Positions 25,114-34,389 are shown, counted from the first letter of the stretch. The stretch: DNA of 64,000 nucleotides from Lachnospiraceae bacterium (GCA_025758065.1 CP107199.1:1423501-1487500); one strand, 5' to 3'. Program-made: numbers and translations. Notes: a model not told the origin generated them from the letters alone.

Positions 25114-26370
25114 ATGCTGCTGTCACACAGAACATCGGTCAATATCAGGCCGGAATATTCTAATATTATAGGGCATATGTGTTATGCTGCTTCCAAACTC
25201 TGGAATGTCTGCAACTATGAACGCCGTCGATATAAAGAATTGGAGCTGGAGAAGTATCCTGACTGGTATTATCAGAAGAAAGCGCATAAAGGAGATCTGT
25301 GGTATAGACAGCTTCCGTCCCAGACAGCGCAGGAGACCTGCAAGCAGCGGGATAAAGCCTGGAAATCATTTTATGTTCTTAAAAAGACCGTTGGGATCAA
25401 AGATCCAAATCCGCCGCGATTTAAACAGGACAATATACCGATCACTTACATGCAGATGGGAATCCAGCACGAGAAAGGCTCCGATCAATTGCGGCTGTCT
25501 CTGTCAAAGGATCTGAAAAGCTATATGGAAGAAGCTTATGGGATTCATGAAAAATTTCTATATCTTGAAAATAAGATTTTCAGGAACATGGATCACATAA
25601 AGCAGCTGCGGATCTATCCACCGGAAGATGGAAAATGTGACCTTATCGTTGTCTACGAGGTCAAAGAACCAGAACCGATCTCCCTGAATGGCCATTATTT
25701 ATCAATAGATCTTGGAATTCATAATCTGATGACCTGTTATGATTCCGAAAATGGAAGGACTTTTATTCTGGGAAGGAAATATCTTTCACTGGAAAGATAC
25801 TTTCACAAAGAAATCAGCAGAGTTCAATCAATATGGTATGCACAGCAGTCGGGAAATGGCATAAAATATCCCCGATCATCGAAACATATCAAGAGGATTT
25901 ACCGAAAAAAGCAGGACGCAGTAAAGGATTACCTTCATAAGGTGACCAGATGGCTTGCAGAATACTGTAGAAAAGAAGGGATAAGCAGTGTGATCATAGG
26001 AGATATCCGAAATATCCGTAAAGGAAAAGAGATAGGCCACAAGGCAAACCAGAAGTTTCACGGACTGCCGTATAATAAACTTTATATCATGTTGGAATAT
26101 AAACTAAAACTGTATGGAATACCATTGATAAAACAGGAAGAAAGCTATACCAGCCAGTGCAGTCCGTTTTCACCAGAAGTATCAAAAAGATATGCAGAAG
26201 CATCAAACCGAAAAGAGCGGGGCATGTATATAACGGATGGAGTAAGATATAATGCGGATGCAGTAGGAGCATTTAATATCCTGCGAAAATATCTTTCCGT
26301 ATCCGGAAAACAGAAAGAACTGTCCGTAGCCGGACTAAAAAATCCAGAAATAATAAAAGTAGCTGTATAG
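25114..26370 (+). CDS. tnpB: TnpB-family (IS605 OrfB) RNA-guided nuclease-like protein with altered RuvC-II site
   Basis: A 418-residue TnpB homologue, the family of RNA-guided nucleases ancestral to Cas12. RuvC-I Asp is in YLSIDLGIHNLMTCY near residue 199, and the RuvC-III Asp in YNADAVGAFNIL near 381. At the RuvC-II position the usual Glu of the V-V-E-D-L motif is Gly (VIIGDIRNIRKG near 296); a Glu pair in KQEESYTSQCSPF near 345 may substitute, as proposed for TnpB proteins with a rearranged site. The zinc ribbon is reduced to one Cys. The start at 25114 is preferred to the open frame from 25066 because GGGGGAAGGGG precedes it. Intact frame; nuclease activity uncertain. Confidence 0.85.
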   Translation: MLLSHRTSVNIRPEYSNIIGHMCYAASKLWNVCNYERRRYKELELEKYPDWYYQKKAHKGDLWYRQLPSQTAQETCKQRDKAWKSFYVLKKTVGIKDPNPPRFKQDNIPITYMQMGIQHEKGSDQLRLSLSKDLKSYMEEAYGIHEKFLYLENKIFRNMDHIKQLRIYPPEDGKCDLIVVYEVKEPEPISLNGHYLSIDLGIHNLMTCYDSENGRTFILGRKYLSLERYFHKEISRVQSIWYAQQSGNGIKYPRSSKHIKRIYRKKQDAVKDYLHKVTRWLAEYCRKEGISSVIIGDIRNIRKGKEIGHKANQKFHGLPYNKLYIMLEYKLKLYGIPLIKQEESYTSQCSPFSPEVSKRYAEASNRKERGMYITDGVRYNADAVGAFNILRKYLSVSGKQKELSVAGLKNPEIIKVAV

Positions 26371-26468
26371 CCGAAAGGCAAGCAGTAGTGGTGTCATGGA
26401 CGCACCCTGAAAAAGGGCGGTATCCCGCCAGATTTCAGATGCTCTGGTAACTTAGTTACCGAGTAGTT
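26371..26468 (+). ncRNA. possible omega (reRNA) guide scaffold at the right end of the IS
   Basis: TnpB guide RNAs come from the 3' end of tnpB and the right end of the element, with the guide read from the flank. Here the segment holds GGCGG-TATC-CCGCC at 26416-26429 and GGTAAC-TTA-GTTACC at 26445-26460. A guide would be copied from the first bases of the dehydrogenase gene. This is inferred from family knowledge; no transcript evidence exists. Confidence 0.35.
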
Positions 26469-26473
26469 CACTT

Positions 26474-27298
26474 ATGGCAATGAATATTGATTTTACTGGA
26501 AAGACAGTCCTTGTTACAGGTGGTGGCCGTGGACTTGGTAAAGAGATGGCACTTCAGTTTGCAGGATGTGGTGCAAATGTATACATTGCAAACCGTAAAG
26601 AAGATCAGGGCCTGGCTACCGTGAAAGAGATCGAGGCACTTGGCGTAAAGGGTGGTTTCACAAAGTGTGATGTTGCTGTTGAAGAAGACGTTAAGAAACT
26701 GATCGCTGACGCAGCAGCATTTGGCGGCGGAAAGATTGATGTGATCGTAAATGCAGCAGGTGTAATTTCCCTTCAGGATATGATGCATACAACCACAGAA
26801 GAGGTTCAGAGACTGTTTAATATTAATGTAGTGGGAACCGTACATATGATCAAACATGGTCTGGCACATCTGGAAGCAAATAAGAGCGGAAATATGATCC
26901 TTGTATCCTCTATTGCAGGCAGAGATGGTATGGGAATGCTCCAGACCTACAGTGCATCCAAAGCAGCTGTAACAAGCCTGATGCAGTCAGCTGCAAAACA
27001 TGCAGCTCCTTATGGAGTCCGTGTAAATGCTATTCTTCCGGGAATCATCCGTACAGCAATGTGGGAAGAAATACTGGAAGGAATGAACAATGGCTGGGAT
27101 CCGGAAGTTCATAATGAACTGACCCCTGAAAAACGCGAAGAGCTGTGGAATGCTTCCGTTAAGAGCATGATCCCACTGGGACATGACCAGAAGGAAGAAG
27201 ATATTGCCTGGGCAACCGTATTCCTTGCAAGCGATTTCGCCCGCGAGATCACAAGTCAGGCACTGTGCATTGATGGCGGCACAACCTCTGGCAGGTAA
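26474..27298 (+). CDS. short-chain dehydrogenase/reductase (SDR)
   Basis: Classical NAD(P)-dependent SDR of 274 residues, close to the gluconate-5-dehydrogenase/3-oxoacyl-reductase type. TGGGRGLGKEMA near residue 15 is the cofactor motif, NAAGV near 90 the structural Asn motif, VSSIAGRDG near 144 the catalytic Ser, and YSASKAAV near 159 holds the catalytic Tyr and Lys. The substrate is not deducible. There is no Shine-Dalgarno before ATG 26474 or the alternative ATG 26480: the IS605-type element ends within a few bases of the start. Expression is probably altered or lost, although the frame is intact. Confidence 0.88.
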   Translation: MAMNIDFTGKTVLVTGGGRGLGKEMALQFAGCGANVYIANRKEDQGLATVKEIEALGVKGGFTKCDVAVEEDVKKLIADAAAFGGGKIDVIVNAAGVISLQDMMHTTTEEVQRLFNINVVGTVHMIKHGLAHLEANKSGNMILVSSIAGRDGMGMLQTYSASKAAVTSLMQSAAKHAAPYGVRVNAILPGIIRTAMWEEILEGMNNGWDPEVHNELTPEKREELWNASVKSMIPLGHDQKEEDIAWATVFLASDFAREITSQALCIDGGTTSGR

Positions 27299-27344
27299 TA
27301 GAGTAAATTGAACAATTTAATTTAAGAGATTACGAAATAAAAGG

Positions 27345-27389
27345 AGCAGCTGCTTTTGGAAGATGGATTCCATTGGCAGCTGCTTTTTT
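27345..27389 (+). terminator. intrinsic terminator of the SDR gene
   Basis: AGCAGCTGC at 27345-27353 pairs with GCAGCTGCT at 27376-27384, followed by a T-run to 27389. Confidence 0.75.
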
Positions 27390-27399
27390 CAAACAAAAA

Positions 27400-27435
27400 C
27401 GTCCATACAGGAGTATTTTCACTCTTGTATGGACG
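27400..27435 (-). terminator. intrinsic terminator of the lipoprotein gene
   Basis: Read on the minus strand, CGTCCATACAAGAGT pairs with ACTCCTGTATGGACG with one mismatch and is followed by TTTTTG. It ends transcription of the convergent gene at 27461. Confidence 0.88.
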
Positions 27436-27460
27436 ATATTTCTTTGGTCTTATAATATTT

Positions 27461-28288
27461 CTATTTCTCAACACCCTGGGCCGGGATCATCTTTTCAGTC
27501 AGTGTGCCGTCATAAATAACGGTTACTTTGTCACCTACATTGATGCCGTCAAACATTCCCTCTGTTCCTACGAAAGAGAAGAATGTATTTTCCGGGTCTG
27601 CAGTGTCCAGAACAATGTGGTCGGTCTCAACCTCTGCTGCAGTACCAGTGAGAGTTTTCTTCTGTGCTTCTTCGGAATCCATTGCATCTTCAGTGATAAT
27701 ACGGGTAGCAACTGCATGATCAGTTGTATCTTCTAAGTCGCCGTAGTAGGTAACTTCTGCTGTGGCACCTGCTTTGATACCGTCTTTTGTTACCTTCTGG
27801 GCAATAAGGGCGTTCAGTGTATAGGTTCCTTCATCATTTTTTAAAGTAATGGTGCTGTCATCAGCACTTTCAATGGTTCCTTCCACTACCAGATCCTCTG
27901 TATCAGCCTCTTCTTCTCTTGCAACTTCTGCTGCGGAAGTCATGATCTCTACGGAGGTTGCCTTTGTTACATCATCAGACATTTCACCAGTATAACCAAC
28001 ATTTACTTCATCGCCTTCGCCTACTGCATCTGCATCGGTCAGTATGGCATCTGTAATATCAAATTTTACAGTTTTACCTTCATCGTCAGATACAGTGATT
28101 ACCTTATCTTCTACCAGGCTGACAAAACCATAGTAGTATTCTTCCTCTGCTTCTTCCTCAGAGGAAGCTTCTGTTGTGCTTTCTGCTGCCTGCACAGTTG
28201 TAGTTTCTGTATCCGCTTTTTTAGAAGAGCAGGCGGTCAGCCCCAGTGCAACTGCCAGAAATGCAATTGCCAGATATTGTTTTTTCAT
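27461..28288 (-). CDS. lipoprotein with three repeated small beta domains
   Basis: A 275-residue secreted protein of unknown function. The signal peptide ends at LGLTAC (Cys near residue 20), followed by an acidic Thr/Ser/Glu linker and a YYYGF motif. Three copies of a roughly 70-residue unit follow, each ending with a GD.V.V.Y.G pattern: GDEVNVGYTGEM, GATAEVTYYGDL and GDKVTVIYDGTL; each begins with a strand like GFVSLVEDKVITV or GTIESADDSTITL. This suggests three OB-like or small beta-barrel domains. No partner is visible; the neighbouring gene at 28446, same strand, is also exported. Confidence 0.7.
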   Translation of the reverse strand: MKKQYLAIAFLAVALGLTACSSKKADTETTTVQAAESTTEASSEEEAEEEYYYGFVSLVEDKVITVSDDEGKTVKFDITDAILTDADAVGEGDEVNVGYTGEMSDDVTKATSVEIMTSAAEVAREEEADTEDLVVEGTIESADDSTITLKNDEGTYTLNALIAQKVTKDGIKAGATAEVTYYGDLEDTTDHAVATRIITEDAMDSEEAQKKTLTGTAAEVETDHIVLDTADPENTFFSFVGTEGMFDGINVGDKVTVIYDGTLTEKMIPAQGVEK

Positions 28289-28319
28289 AATGATTCTCCT
28301 CTCTTTGCCGCAGGTGTTT

Positions 28320-28332
28320 CGTTACTGTAACG
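28320..28332. promoter_or_regulatory. perfect 13-base palindrome upstream of the lipoprotein gene
   Basis: CGTTAC-T-GTAACG lies about 32 bases before the lipoprotein start codon, where a repressor site would be expected. No regulator can be assigned. Confidence 0.3.
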
Positions 28333-28445
28333 GTATATTTTCTATGATGTCTCTTTCTGCGGTACGATACATCTTACTACGAAAGCTGTGTTTTTACTAT
28401 GTTTTTTTTATGAATTTTTCCTTAAACTTTTCCCTGGGCTTATTT

Positions 28446-29447
28446 CTAAAAATGATCTTTTTCTTCTTTTTTGCGCCGTTTCATAATAAACAGTAAAATG
28501 ATACCTATCAGGATCCCGATGATCCCTATAGCCACTGTGATCACAAAACCGGTGCGGATCAGGTACCAGAAGGGTCCTTTTTTGGAGGCAGATATCGGCA
28601 GTTCTGGTTCTGCCTGCGTTGTAAGTTCTTCGGCAGACTCTTCATTAACTTCCTGTGCCTGATATACAGCATGAAGTTCATAATGATCAGGTTCTTTTAA
28701 GATGACCTCACCTTTGTAAACAACTTCTACATCTTTCAAAAGGCGTTCCCCTAATGCAATGGCATTCCGGCAAAGTTGGCCATCTTCATCTGTAAATGGT
28801 TCTCCGCTCCAGATCATAGAAGTGATGTGGTATGCCTGGTCAGACAGTCCGAGACTGTCAAGGATAAGAGAACCTTTTTTTGTGGTTTCTTCAAGAAGGT
28901 GGTCAGCTTCTGCTGAAATAATAATATTTTCCAGCTGAAATTCATCTGCCCCATAAGAATAGAAAGTAACTGGCAGATATAAGTCGTCTTTCCATTGTTC
29001 ATTTATAGTTTGAATCTCTGTTTTATGGAGTGATCCGGATAATTGTGCTGGTGTTTCTTCTTGGTTTTCTCTTAGCTGACTCTCTGTTATCGTTGCTTCT
29101 GGTAAATTTGGCTGCGGAAAAGGTGTTTTGGCATTGATCGTTTCCGGGATCGCTTCCCCATCTTCCAGGCCAAGATAGCGTACCTGTTTTTCCATGGGTA
29201 CTCGTGTTTCTTCTCCTGCTTTTTCTTCCAGCTCCCATTCTGTCAGCTGATATTTAATTCCATCTTCATCTTCATAAAATGCATCCGGTTCTTCAAAATC
29301 TGCTGCTTCTTCCCTGGTGAGTTTTTTTGAAAAGGTAATATTTTTTGTTTCCTGTGCCAGTATGGGGGATGTCTGGATCATACACATCATACACACTATA
29401 AAACACATAAATGTTAAAAGCTTTATACTATTGTTTTTTTTCTTCAT
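28446..29447 (-). CDS. exported protein with C-terminal membrane anchor, unknown function
   Basis: A 333-residue protein. Residues 1-31 are a signal peptide (MCFIVCMMCMIQTSPILAQ); the central part is acidic and carries no motif I recognise; residues about 295-322 form one transmembrane helix (TGFVITVAIGIIGILIGIILLF) followed by the basic tail KRRKKEEK. The topology is therefore an extracellular domain on a single helix, without an LPXTG sortase site. EEEDA-type segments such as DAFYEDEDGIKYQLTEWEL recall low-complexity surface proteins. It lies upstream of the three-repeat lipoprotein on the same strand, with 157 bases between them, so co-expression is possible. Confidence 0.6.
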   Translation of the reverse strand: MKKKNNSIKLLTFMCFIVCMMCMIQTSPILAQETKNITFSKKLTREEAADFEEPDAFYEDEDGIKYQLTEWELEEKAGEETRVPMEKQVRYLGLEDGEAIPETINAKTPFPQPNLPEATITESQLRENQEETPAQLSGSLHKTEIQTINEQWKDDLYLPVTFYSYGADEFQLENIIISAEADHLLEETTKKGSLILDSLGLSDQAYHITSMIWSGEPFTDEDGQLCRNAIALGERLLKDVEVVYKGEVILKEPDHYELHAVYQAQEVNEESAEELTTQAEPELPISASKKGPFWYLIRTGFVITVAIGIIGILIGIILLFIMKRRKKEEKDHF

Positions 29448-29484
29448 ACCTTGCTCTCCTTTGTAAAATATGTTTCATATGGTC

Positions 29485-29667
29485 TTTTGACCCCTCTGAT
29501 ACCGAATTGCTACGTGCTTTGCACTCTCGCAATTCTAAAAACATTCGTAATCCGCTCATTTTTCTTCAAAAAATGGCTTCTTACTCATGTTTTTGGCGGG
29601 TCCCAAGTTCAAAAATCCTCCTGCAAGCAAGCTTGCATCGGATTTATGACCTTTTGACCCTGGTATC
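29485..29667 (+). repeat. dispersed repeat upstream of clpB
   Basis: The segment is bounded by similar direct blocks: TTTTGACCCCTCTGATACC at the left and TTTTGACCCTGGTATC at the right. Its inner part (about 29557-29667) matches 32603-32713 downstream of clpB at most positions, and its first 27 bases match 4480-4506 in reverse complement. The remainder of the 29448-29946 gap holds an AGCCTG-TAA-CAGGCT stem near 29752 and the clpB promoter. Confidence 0.7.
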
Positions 29668-29845
29668 TTCATATTTAATTGTCAAGGTACAAAGTAAAAA
29701 CTGGATAATTTTGGAAATTACCGAAAATAATGAAAATAATGAAAACCATGAAGCCTGTAACAGGCTGCAGAAGTAACTGTAAATCTTATTATACGGAGGG
29801 GGAGCCATTTTGTCAAAGGGTAGCGGATAAATTTTTTACATAAAA

Positions 29846-29888
29846 TTAGCACTCACCTCTTGACAGTGCTAATAACTAGTGTTATAGT
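29846..29888 (+). promoter_or_regulatory. CIRCE operator overlapping the clpB promoter
   Basis: TTAGCACTC at 29846-29854 and CAGTGCTAA at 29864-29872 are spaced by nine bases, matching the CIRCE consensus with one mismatch. TTGACA at 29860-29865 and TATAGT at 29883-29888, 17 bases apart, form the promoter, so the operator covers the -35 box. HrcA repression with heat-shock release is expected. Confidence 0.92.
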
Positions 29889-29946
29889 ACGCATAGAACA
29901 AAAAACAAGACAACAAACGCACTGTTCCGGAAAGGGGAGTGGGCAT

Positions 29947-32538
29947 ATGAATATTAATAAATTTACACAGAAATCAATGGAAGCAGTTCAGAACTGCGAA
30001 AAGCTGGCATATGAATATGGAAACCAGCAGATCGACCAGCCGCATCTGCTGTACAGTCTGCTGGCACTGGAAGACAGCCTGATCATGAAACTGATCACGA
30101 AAATGGGCATCCAGGGTGACATGTTTAAAAATGAGGCAAAGCAGGCTATAGAGAAACTGACCAAGGTAAGCGGAGGCGGTCAGCTGTATATCAGCAATGA
30201 CTTAAATAAAGTCCTGATCAATGCAGAAGATGAAGCAAAATCCATGGGAGATGAATACGTTTCTGTAGAGCATCTTTTCCTGGCTCTGTTAAAACAGCCT
30301 TCTAAGGAAATGAAGGATCTGTTTAAAACCTATGGCATTACCAGGGAAAAGTTTCTTCAGGCACTTTCCACTGTAAGAGGAAATCAGAGAGTGGTAAGCG
30401 ATAATCCGGAGGCAACTTATGATACATTACAGAAATATGGCTACGATCTGGTAGAACGTGCCAGAGACCAGAAACTGGATCCGGTCATTGGCCGTGACAG
30501 CGAGATCAGAAATGTAGTCCGTATCCTTTCACGAAAGACGAAAAACAATCCGGTCCTGATCGGTGAACCTGGTGTTGGTAAAACAGCTGTTGTAGAAGGC
30601 CTGGCTCAGAGGATTGTCCGTGGTGACGTTCCTGACGGCCTGAAGGATAAGAAGCTGTTTGCCCTGGATATGGGTTCTCTGGTAGCCGGTGCTAAATATA
30701 GAGGCGAATTTGAGGAACGTCTGAAAGCTGTTCTGGAAGAAGTAAAGAAGAGCGAAGGACAGATCATCCTGTTCATTGATGAGCTGCACACCATTGTAGG
30801 CGCAGGTAAGACAGAGGGATCTATGGATGCCGGAAATATGTTAAAGCCTATGCTTGCAAGAGGTGAACTTCACTGCATCGGTGCAACTACATTAAATGAA
30901 TACCGTCAGTACATTGAAAAAGATGCTGCTCTGGAACGCCGTTTCCAGCCGGTTATGGTAGCAGAGCCTACAGTAGAAGATACCATTTCCATCCTTCGTG
31001 GCTTAAAAGAGCGTTACGAAGTTTACCACGGTGTAAAGATCGCAGACTCTGCACTGGTAAGTGCAGCAGTGCTTTCCGACCGTTATATATCTGACCGTTT
31101 CCTTCCGGATAAGGCCATTGATCTGGTAGATGAGGCATGTGCCATGATCAAGACAGAACTTGACAGTATGCCGGCAGAACTGGATGAATTGTCACGTAAG
31201 ATCATGCAGCTGGAGATCGAGGAAGCGGCTCTTAAGAAAGAAACAGACAGACTGAGCAAAGAACGTCTGGAAGACTTACAGAAAGAGCTGGCAGAGCTTC
31301 ATGATAAATTCGCTGCCGGCAAAGCCCAGTGGCAGAATGAAAAAGCCAGTGTAGATAAGTTATCCAGTCTCCGTGAGGAGATCGAGGCTGTGAACCGCCA
31401 GATTCAGGATGCACAGCAGAAATATGATCTGAACAAGGCTGCAGAGCTGCAGTACGGCAAGCTGCCTCAGCTGCAGAAAGAGTTGGAAGCAGAAGAAGAA
31501 AAGGTTAAAAATGAAGATCTCAGCCTGGTACATGAAAGTGTAACAGAAGATGAGATCGCCCGCATTGTATCCAAGTGGACAGGTATCCCCGTTGCAAAGC
31601 TGACAGAAAGTGAGCGCAGCAAGACTTTACACCTGGATGAAGTCCTTCACAAACGTGTAGTAGGACAGGACGAGGCAGTAGAAAAGGTTACAGATGCCAT
31701 TATCCGTTCCAAAGCAGGTATCAAGGATCCTACAAAGCCTATTGGTTCTTTCTTGTTCTTAGGACCTACCGGTGTAGGTAAAACAGAGCTTGCAAAGGCA
31801 CTGGCAGAGGCATTGTTCGATGATGAGTCCAATATGGTGCGTATTGATATGAGTGAGTACATGGAGAAGCATTCTGTGGCTCGTCTTATCGGAGCGCCTC
31901 CAGGTTATGTTGGCTATGATGAAGGTGGCCAGCTGACAGAAGCTGTACGCCGTAAACCTTACAGCGTTGTCCTCTTTGATGAAGTAGAAAAGGCACATCC
32001 AGATGTATTTAATGTACTGCTGCAGGTACTGGATGATGGCCGTATCACTGATTCCCAGGGGCGTACTGTAGATTTTAAGAATACCATTATCATCCTTACT
32101 TCCAATATTGGTTCCCAGTATCTGTTGGAGGGAATTGATGAAAACGGCAATATCCGTGAAGAAGCGAGAAATATGGTTATGGGTGATCTGAAAGCCCACT
32201 TCAGACCTGAGTTTTTAAACCGTCTGGATGAAATGATCCTGTTTAAGCCTCTGACTAAGGATAATATCAGCCGTATTGTTGATCTGTGCGTAGCAGACCT
32301 GAATAAGCGTCTGGCTGACAGAGAGTTAAAGCTGCGTCTGACAGATGCTGCCAAGACTTTCATTACGGATCATGGATACGATCCTGTATACGGTGCACGT
32401 CCTCTGAAGCGTTATCTGCAGAAAAATGTAGAAACACTGGCTGCACGTATCATTCTTGCAGATCAGGTAAGCGAAGGTTCTGCTATTGTGATCGATGTTG
32501 CGCCTGAGGGAGATCATCTCAGTGCAAAAGCAGAGTAA
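29947..32538 (+). CDS. clpB: ATP-dependent disaggregase ClpB
   Basis: Hexameric AAA+ chaperone that, with DnaK, extracts polypeptides from aggregates. It has 863 residues. The two N-terminal Clp repeats occupy about 1-145. AAA-1 has Walker [10 protein letters not shown] near 206 and Walker B LFIDELH. The long coiled-coil middle domain lies at about 405-520, which separates ClpB from ClpC/ClpA. AAA-2 has Walker [10 protein letters not shown] near 607 and the sensor TSNIGS. The start at 29947 is set by AAGGGGAG upstream; the open frame from 29860 runs through the promoter and CIRCE and is not real. It is a single-gene unit with its own terminator. Confidence 0.96.
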   Translation: MNINKFTQKSMEAVQNCEKLAYEYGNQQIDQPHLLYSLLALEDSLIMKLITKMGIQGDMFKNEAKQAIEKLTKVSGGGQLYISNDLNKVLINAEDEAKSMGDEYVSVEHLFLALLKQPSKEMKDLFKTYGITREKFLQALSTVRGNQRVVSDNPEATYDTLQKYGYDLVERARDQKLDPVIGRDSEIRNVVRILSRKTKNNPVLIGEPGVGKTAVVEGLAQRIVRGDVPDGLKDKKLFALDMGSLVAGAKYRGEFEERLKAVLEEVKKSEGQIILFIDELHTIVGAGKTEGSMDAGNMLKPMLARGELHCIGATTLNEYRQYIEKDAALERRFQPVMVAEPTVEDTISILRGLKERYEVYHGVKIADSALVSAAVLSDRYISDRFLPDKAIDLVDEACAMIKTELDSMPAELDELSRKIMQLEIEEAALKKETDRLSKERLEDLQKELAELHDKFAAGKAQWQNEKASVDKLSSLREEIEAVNRQIQDAQQKYDLNKAAELQYGKLPQLQKELEAEEEKVKNEDLSLVHESVTEDEIARIVSKWTGIPVAKLTESERSKTLHLDEVLHKRVVGQDEAVEKVTDAIIRSKAGIKDPTKPIGSFLFLGPTGVGKTELAKALAEALFDDESNMVRIDMSEYMEKHSVARLIGAPPGYVGYDEGGQLTEAVRRKPYSVVLFDEVEKAHPDVFNVLLQVLDDGRITDSQGRTVDFKNTIIILTSNIGSQYLLEGIDENGNIREEARNMVMGDLKAHFRPEFLNRLDEMILFKPLTKDNISRIVDLCVADLNKRLADRELKLRLTDAAKTFITDHGYDPVYGARPLKRYLQKNVETLAARIILADQVSEGSAIVIDVAPEGDHLSAKAE

Positions 32539-32547
32539 ATAGATAAA

Positions 32548-32588
32548 GCCACTGTGAAACAGGTAAAAATGTTTCGCAGCGGTTTTTC
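32548..32588 (+). terminator. intrinsic terminator of clpB
   Basis: GCCACTGTGAAAC pairs with GTTTCGCAGCGGT with two mismatches, followed by TTTTTC. Confidence 0.82.
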
Positions 32589-32602
32589 TTGTTATGTGTT
32601 CT

Positions 32603-32713
32603 GCTCATTTTTTCCAAAAAGGCTTCTCAGGCATGTTTTTTGGCAGATCCCAAGTTCAAAAATCCTCTGGTAAGCAAGCGTGCATCGTATTTTTGGGTCT
32701 TTGATTATGGTAT
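32603..32713 (+). repeat. dispersed repeat downstream of clpB
   Basis: A diverged copy of the inner and right part of the 29.5-kb repeat, sharing CCCAAGTTCAAAAATCCTC (32650-32668) exactly and ending in GGTCTTTGATTATGGTAT in place of CCTTTTGACCCTGGTAT. The two copies flank clpB in direct orientation. Confidence 0.65.
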
Positions 32714-32899
32714 TATACAATGCATATAACATACATTATATAGTGAATAACCCCACATATTCCTATATTTTAATCCCAAAAATCTTCCTGAAATTACAAG
32801 ATTACAGTTGAAATGAAAAGTCGCAGATGATATAATTCCCTGTAATCATAGATGAGCATGAATGATCATTTATAAAGTTCGGGAAAGGATGGCGTTTGT

Positions 32900-33079
32900 A
32901 TGAGTACACTGCCTAAAGATCCTATGATATTACTAAGTTATATAAATACCCAGTTGAGAGATAACTACAGTTCCCTGGGAGAAATGTGCCAGATCCTGGA
33001 TCTGAATGAACTCCATATCAGGAAAACATTGTCTGATATTGGCTTTGAATATGTGTCTGAAAAAAATTGTTTCCGTTAG
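32900..33079 (+). CDS. DUF4250 domain-containing small protein
   Basis: A 59-residue protein too short for most ORF cut-offs. LPKDPMILLSYINTQLRDNYSSLGEMC followed by LDLNELHIRKTLSDIGFEYVSEKNCF matches the DUF4250 pattern, a small winged-helix-like protein of unknown function common in Clostridia. GGAAAGGA at 32883-32890 lies ten bases before the ATG. It is followed by a strong hairpin and then the pilus genes. Confidence 0.8.
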   Translation: MSTLPKDPMILLSYINTQLRDNYSSLGEMCQILDLNELHIRKTLSDIGFEYVSEKNCFR

Positions 33080-33085
33080 GATGTG

Positions 33086-33123
33086 CCGGTTTTACCTGAA
33101 CAAGGCTGTTCAGGTAAGGCCGG
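33086..33123 (+). terminator. strong hairpin between DUF4250 and the pilus genes
   Basis: ACCTGAACA at 33094-33102 pairs perfectly with TGTTCAGGT at 33107-33115, extended by CCGG/CCGG outside an unpaired step; TTCTTTC follows. It is probably a terminator or attenuator ahead of the pilus operon. Confidence 0.6.
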
Positions 33124-33163
33124 TTCTTTCGTTAGTACCGCCACTAAAAGGAGCAGAAAACAG

Positions 33164-34354
33164 ATGAGCCTTTACAGATACCGTGCAAAAGATAGAAAAG
33201 GACATAAATATAAAGGAATAAGGGAAGGGGAAAATGAGGCCCAGCTGGTGAAATCACTGGCAGAAGACGGTCTTTACTGTTATTTCCTGCAAAATGAAGA
33301 CAGAGTTGTTTCCATGAGACACTTTACAGTCCCATTAAAATGGCTGCCGCCTTTTTGCAGCCAGGTCAGTTCTATGTTATCTTCAGGTGTTCCACAGTCA
33401 GATATTTTGAAAACAGCCTGTAAAACAGCACCTACCCGGGAAATGAAGGCCCTTCTTGCCAGGCTGGAAGAGAAGATCCACAGGGGTCAGACACTTTCAG
33501 AAGCAATGGGATCCATGGGAAAGTGTTTTCCAAAACTCCTTATATATATGATACAGACAGGAGAAGCAAGCGGTACACTGGATGATATTTTACAGAAAAT
33601 GTCCGTCTATTATGCCAAAGAAGTAGAAATGGAAGGAAAGGTGCGGACTGCCATGATCTACCCTTTTATCCTTTTACTGGCTAGTATAGGCGCATCCGTT
33701 TTTCTTCTTACAACCGTACTTCCGCAGTTTGCAGATATATTGGAAGAATATGAGCTTCCGGCTATTACCCGTTTTATGATGGCGGCAGGAGATCATTTAC
33801 AAAAGGACTGGATCCTGTACTGTCTTTGGATACCAGTTGTTTTTCTGGTATTTGCCTTGTTATCGGCTGTTCCCAAGCTGCGGTTAAGGGTGGATGGCCT
33901 GTTTTTCCATATACCGGTGATAGCAGGCCTGCTTAAGACTATTTATACATCCCGTTTTGCTTCTGCATTTTCTGTTTTGTATGGCGGTGGAAACGGGATC
34001 ATAGACTGTATGGCCATTACCGGCCGTGTTATGGGAAATACATGGGTGGAGCGTAAAATACAGGAAGCAGTAAATGGTCTGGAAAAAGGAGAAAGTCTCT
34101 CAGCGGCACTGAAACGCCAGAGGATCTTTCATCCCGTATTTCTTTCCATGGTGGCAGCAGGCGAAGAATCAGGAGAACTGGAGTCGGTGTTGCTGCAGGC
34201 GGGAGTTTATTATGGAAAAGCGGCAGAACAGTCAGCGCAGAGGCTGGTAACATTGATAGAACCGTGTATGATCTTAGTGATGGCAGGCATTGTGGGAACT
34301 ATTGTTTTATCCATTATGCTGCCGGTATTTAACATGTATTCGGCACTGCTGTAA
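33164..34354 (+). CDS. pilC: type IV pilus/type II secretion inner-membrane protein, PilC/GspF family
   Basis: Polytopic platform protein on which the assembly ATPase acts. It has 396 residues. The N-terminal LYRYRAKDRKGHKYKG is typical, and the two T2SSF domains lie at about 60-185 and 265-385: each has a helical cytoplasmic part (MLSSGVPQSDILK; FSVLYGGGNGIIDCM) and GEASGTLDDIL / GEESGELESVL motifs. Three membrane segments are visible (near 165-190, 215-235 and 365-390). AAAAGGAG at 33146-33153 sets the start; an upstream in-frame ATG at 33083 lies inside the hairpin. First gene of the pilus operon. Confidence 0.9.
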   Translation: MSLYRYRAKDRKGHKYKGIREGENEAQLVKSLAEDGLYCYFLQNEDRVVSMRHFTVPLKWLPPFCSQVSSMLSSGVPQSDILKTACKTAPTREMKALLARLEEKIHRGQTLSEAMGSMGKCFPKLLIYMIQTGEASGTLDDILQKMSVYYAKEVEMEGKVRTAMIYPFILLLASIGASVFLLTTVLPQFADILEEYELPAITRFMMAAGDHLQKDWILYCLWIPVVFLVFALLSAVPKLRLRVDGLFFHIPVIAGLLKTIYTSRFASAFSVLYGGGNGIIDCMAITGRVMGNTWVERKIQEAVNGLEKGESLSAALKRQRIFHPVFLSMVAAGEESGELESVLLQAGVYYGKAAEQSAQRLVTLIEPCMILVMAGIVGTIVLSIMLPVFNMYSALL

Positions 34355-34389
34355 CTGCTGTGAAATTTTTGCAGGGAGGATGCGATGCA

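Larger units (their letters stand above)
24463..26470 (+). mobile_element. IS200/IS605-family insertion sequence with tnpA and tnpB (ends approximate)
   Basis: The unit holds a Y1 transposase and a TnpB-type gene in the same direction, with hairpins near each end as expected for this family, which has no terminal inverted repeats. Left: CTCGG...CCGAG with AATT/AATT at 24477-24497, then GTGCA-TATC-TGCAC at 24514-24527 and ATGCC/GGCAT at 24566-24581. Right: GGTAAC-TTA-GTTACC inside CTC/GAG at 26442-26463. Exact cut points cannot be set without an empty-site comparison. It lies immediately upstream of the dehydrogenase start codon. Confidence 0.8.

Noticed and set aside
29860..29946. N-terminal extension of ClpB
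   Set aside because: It would be translated from the CIRCE/promoter region itself, which is upstream of the transcript start.
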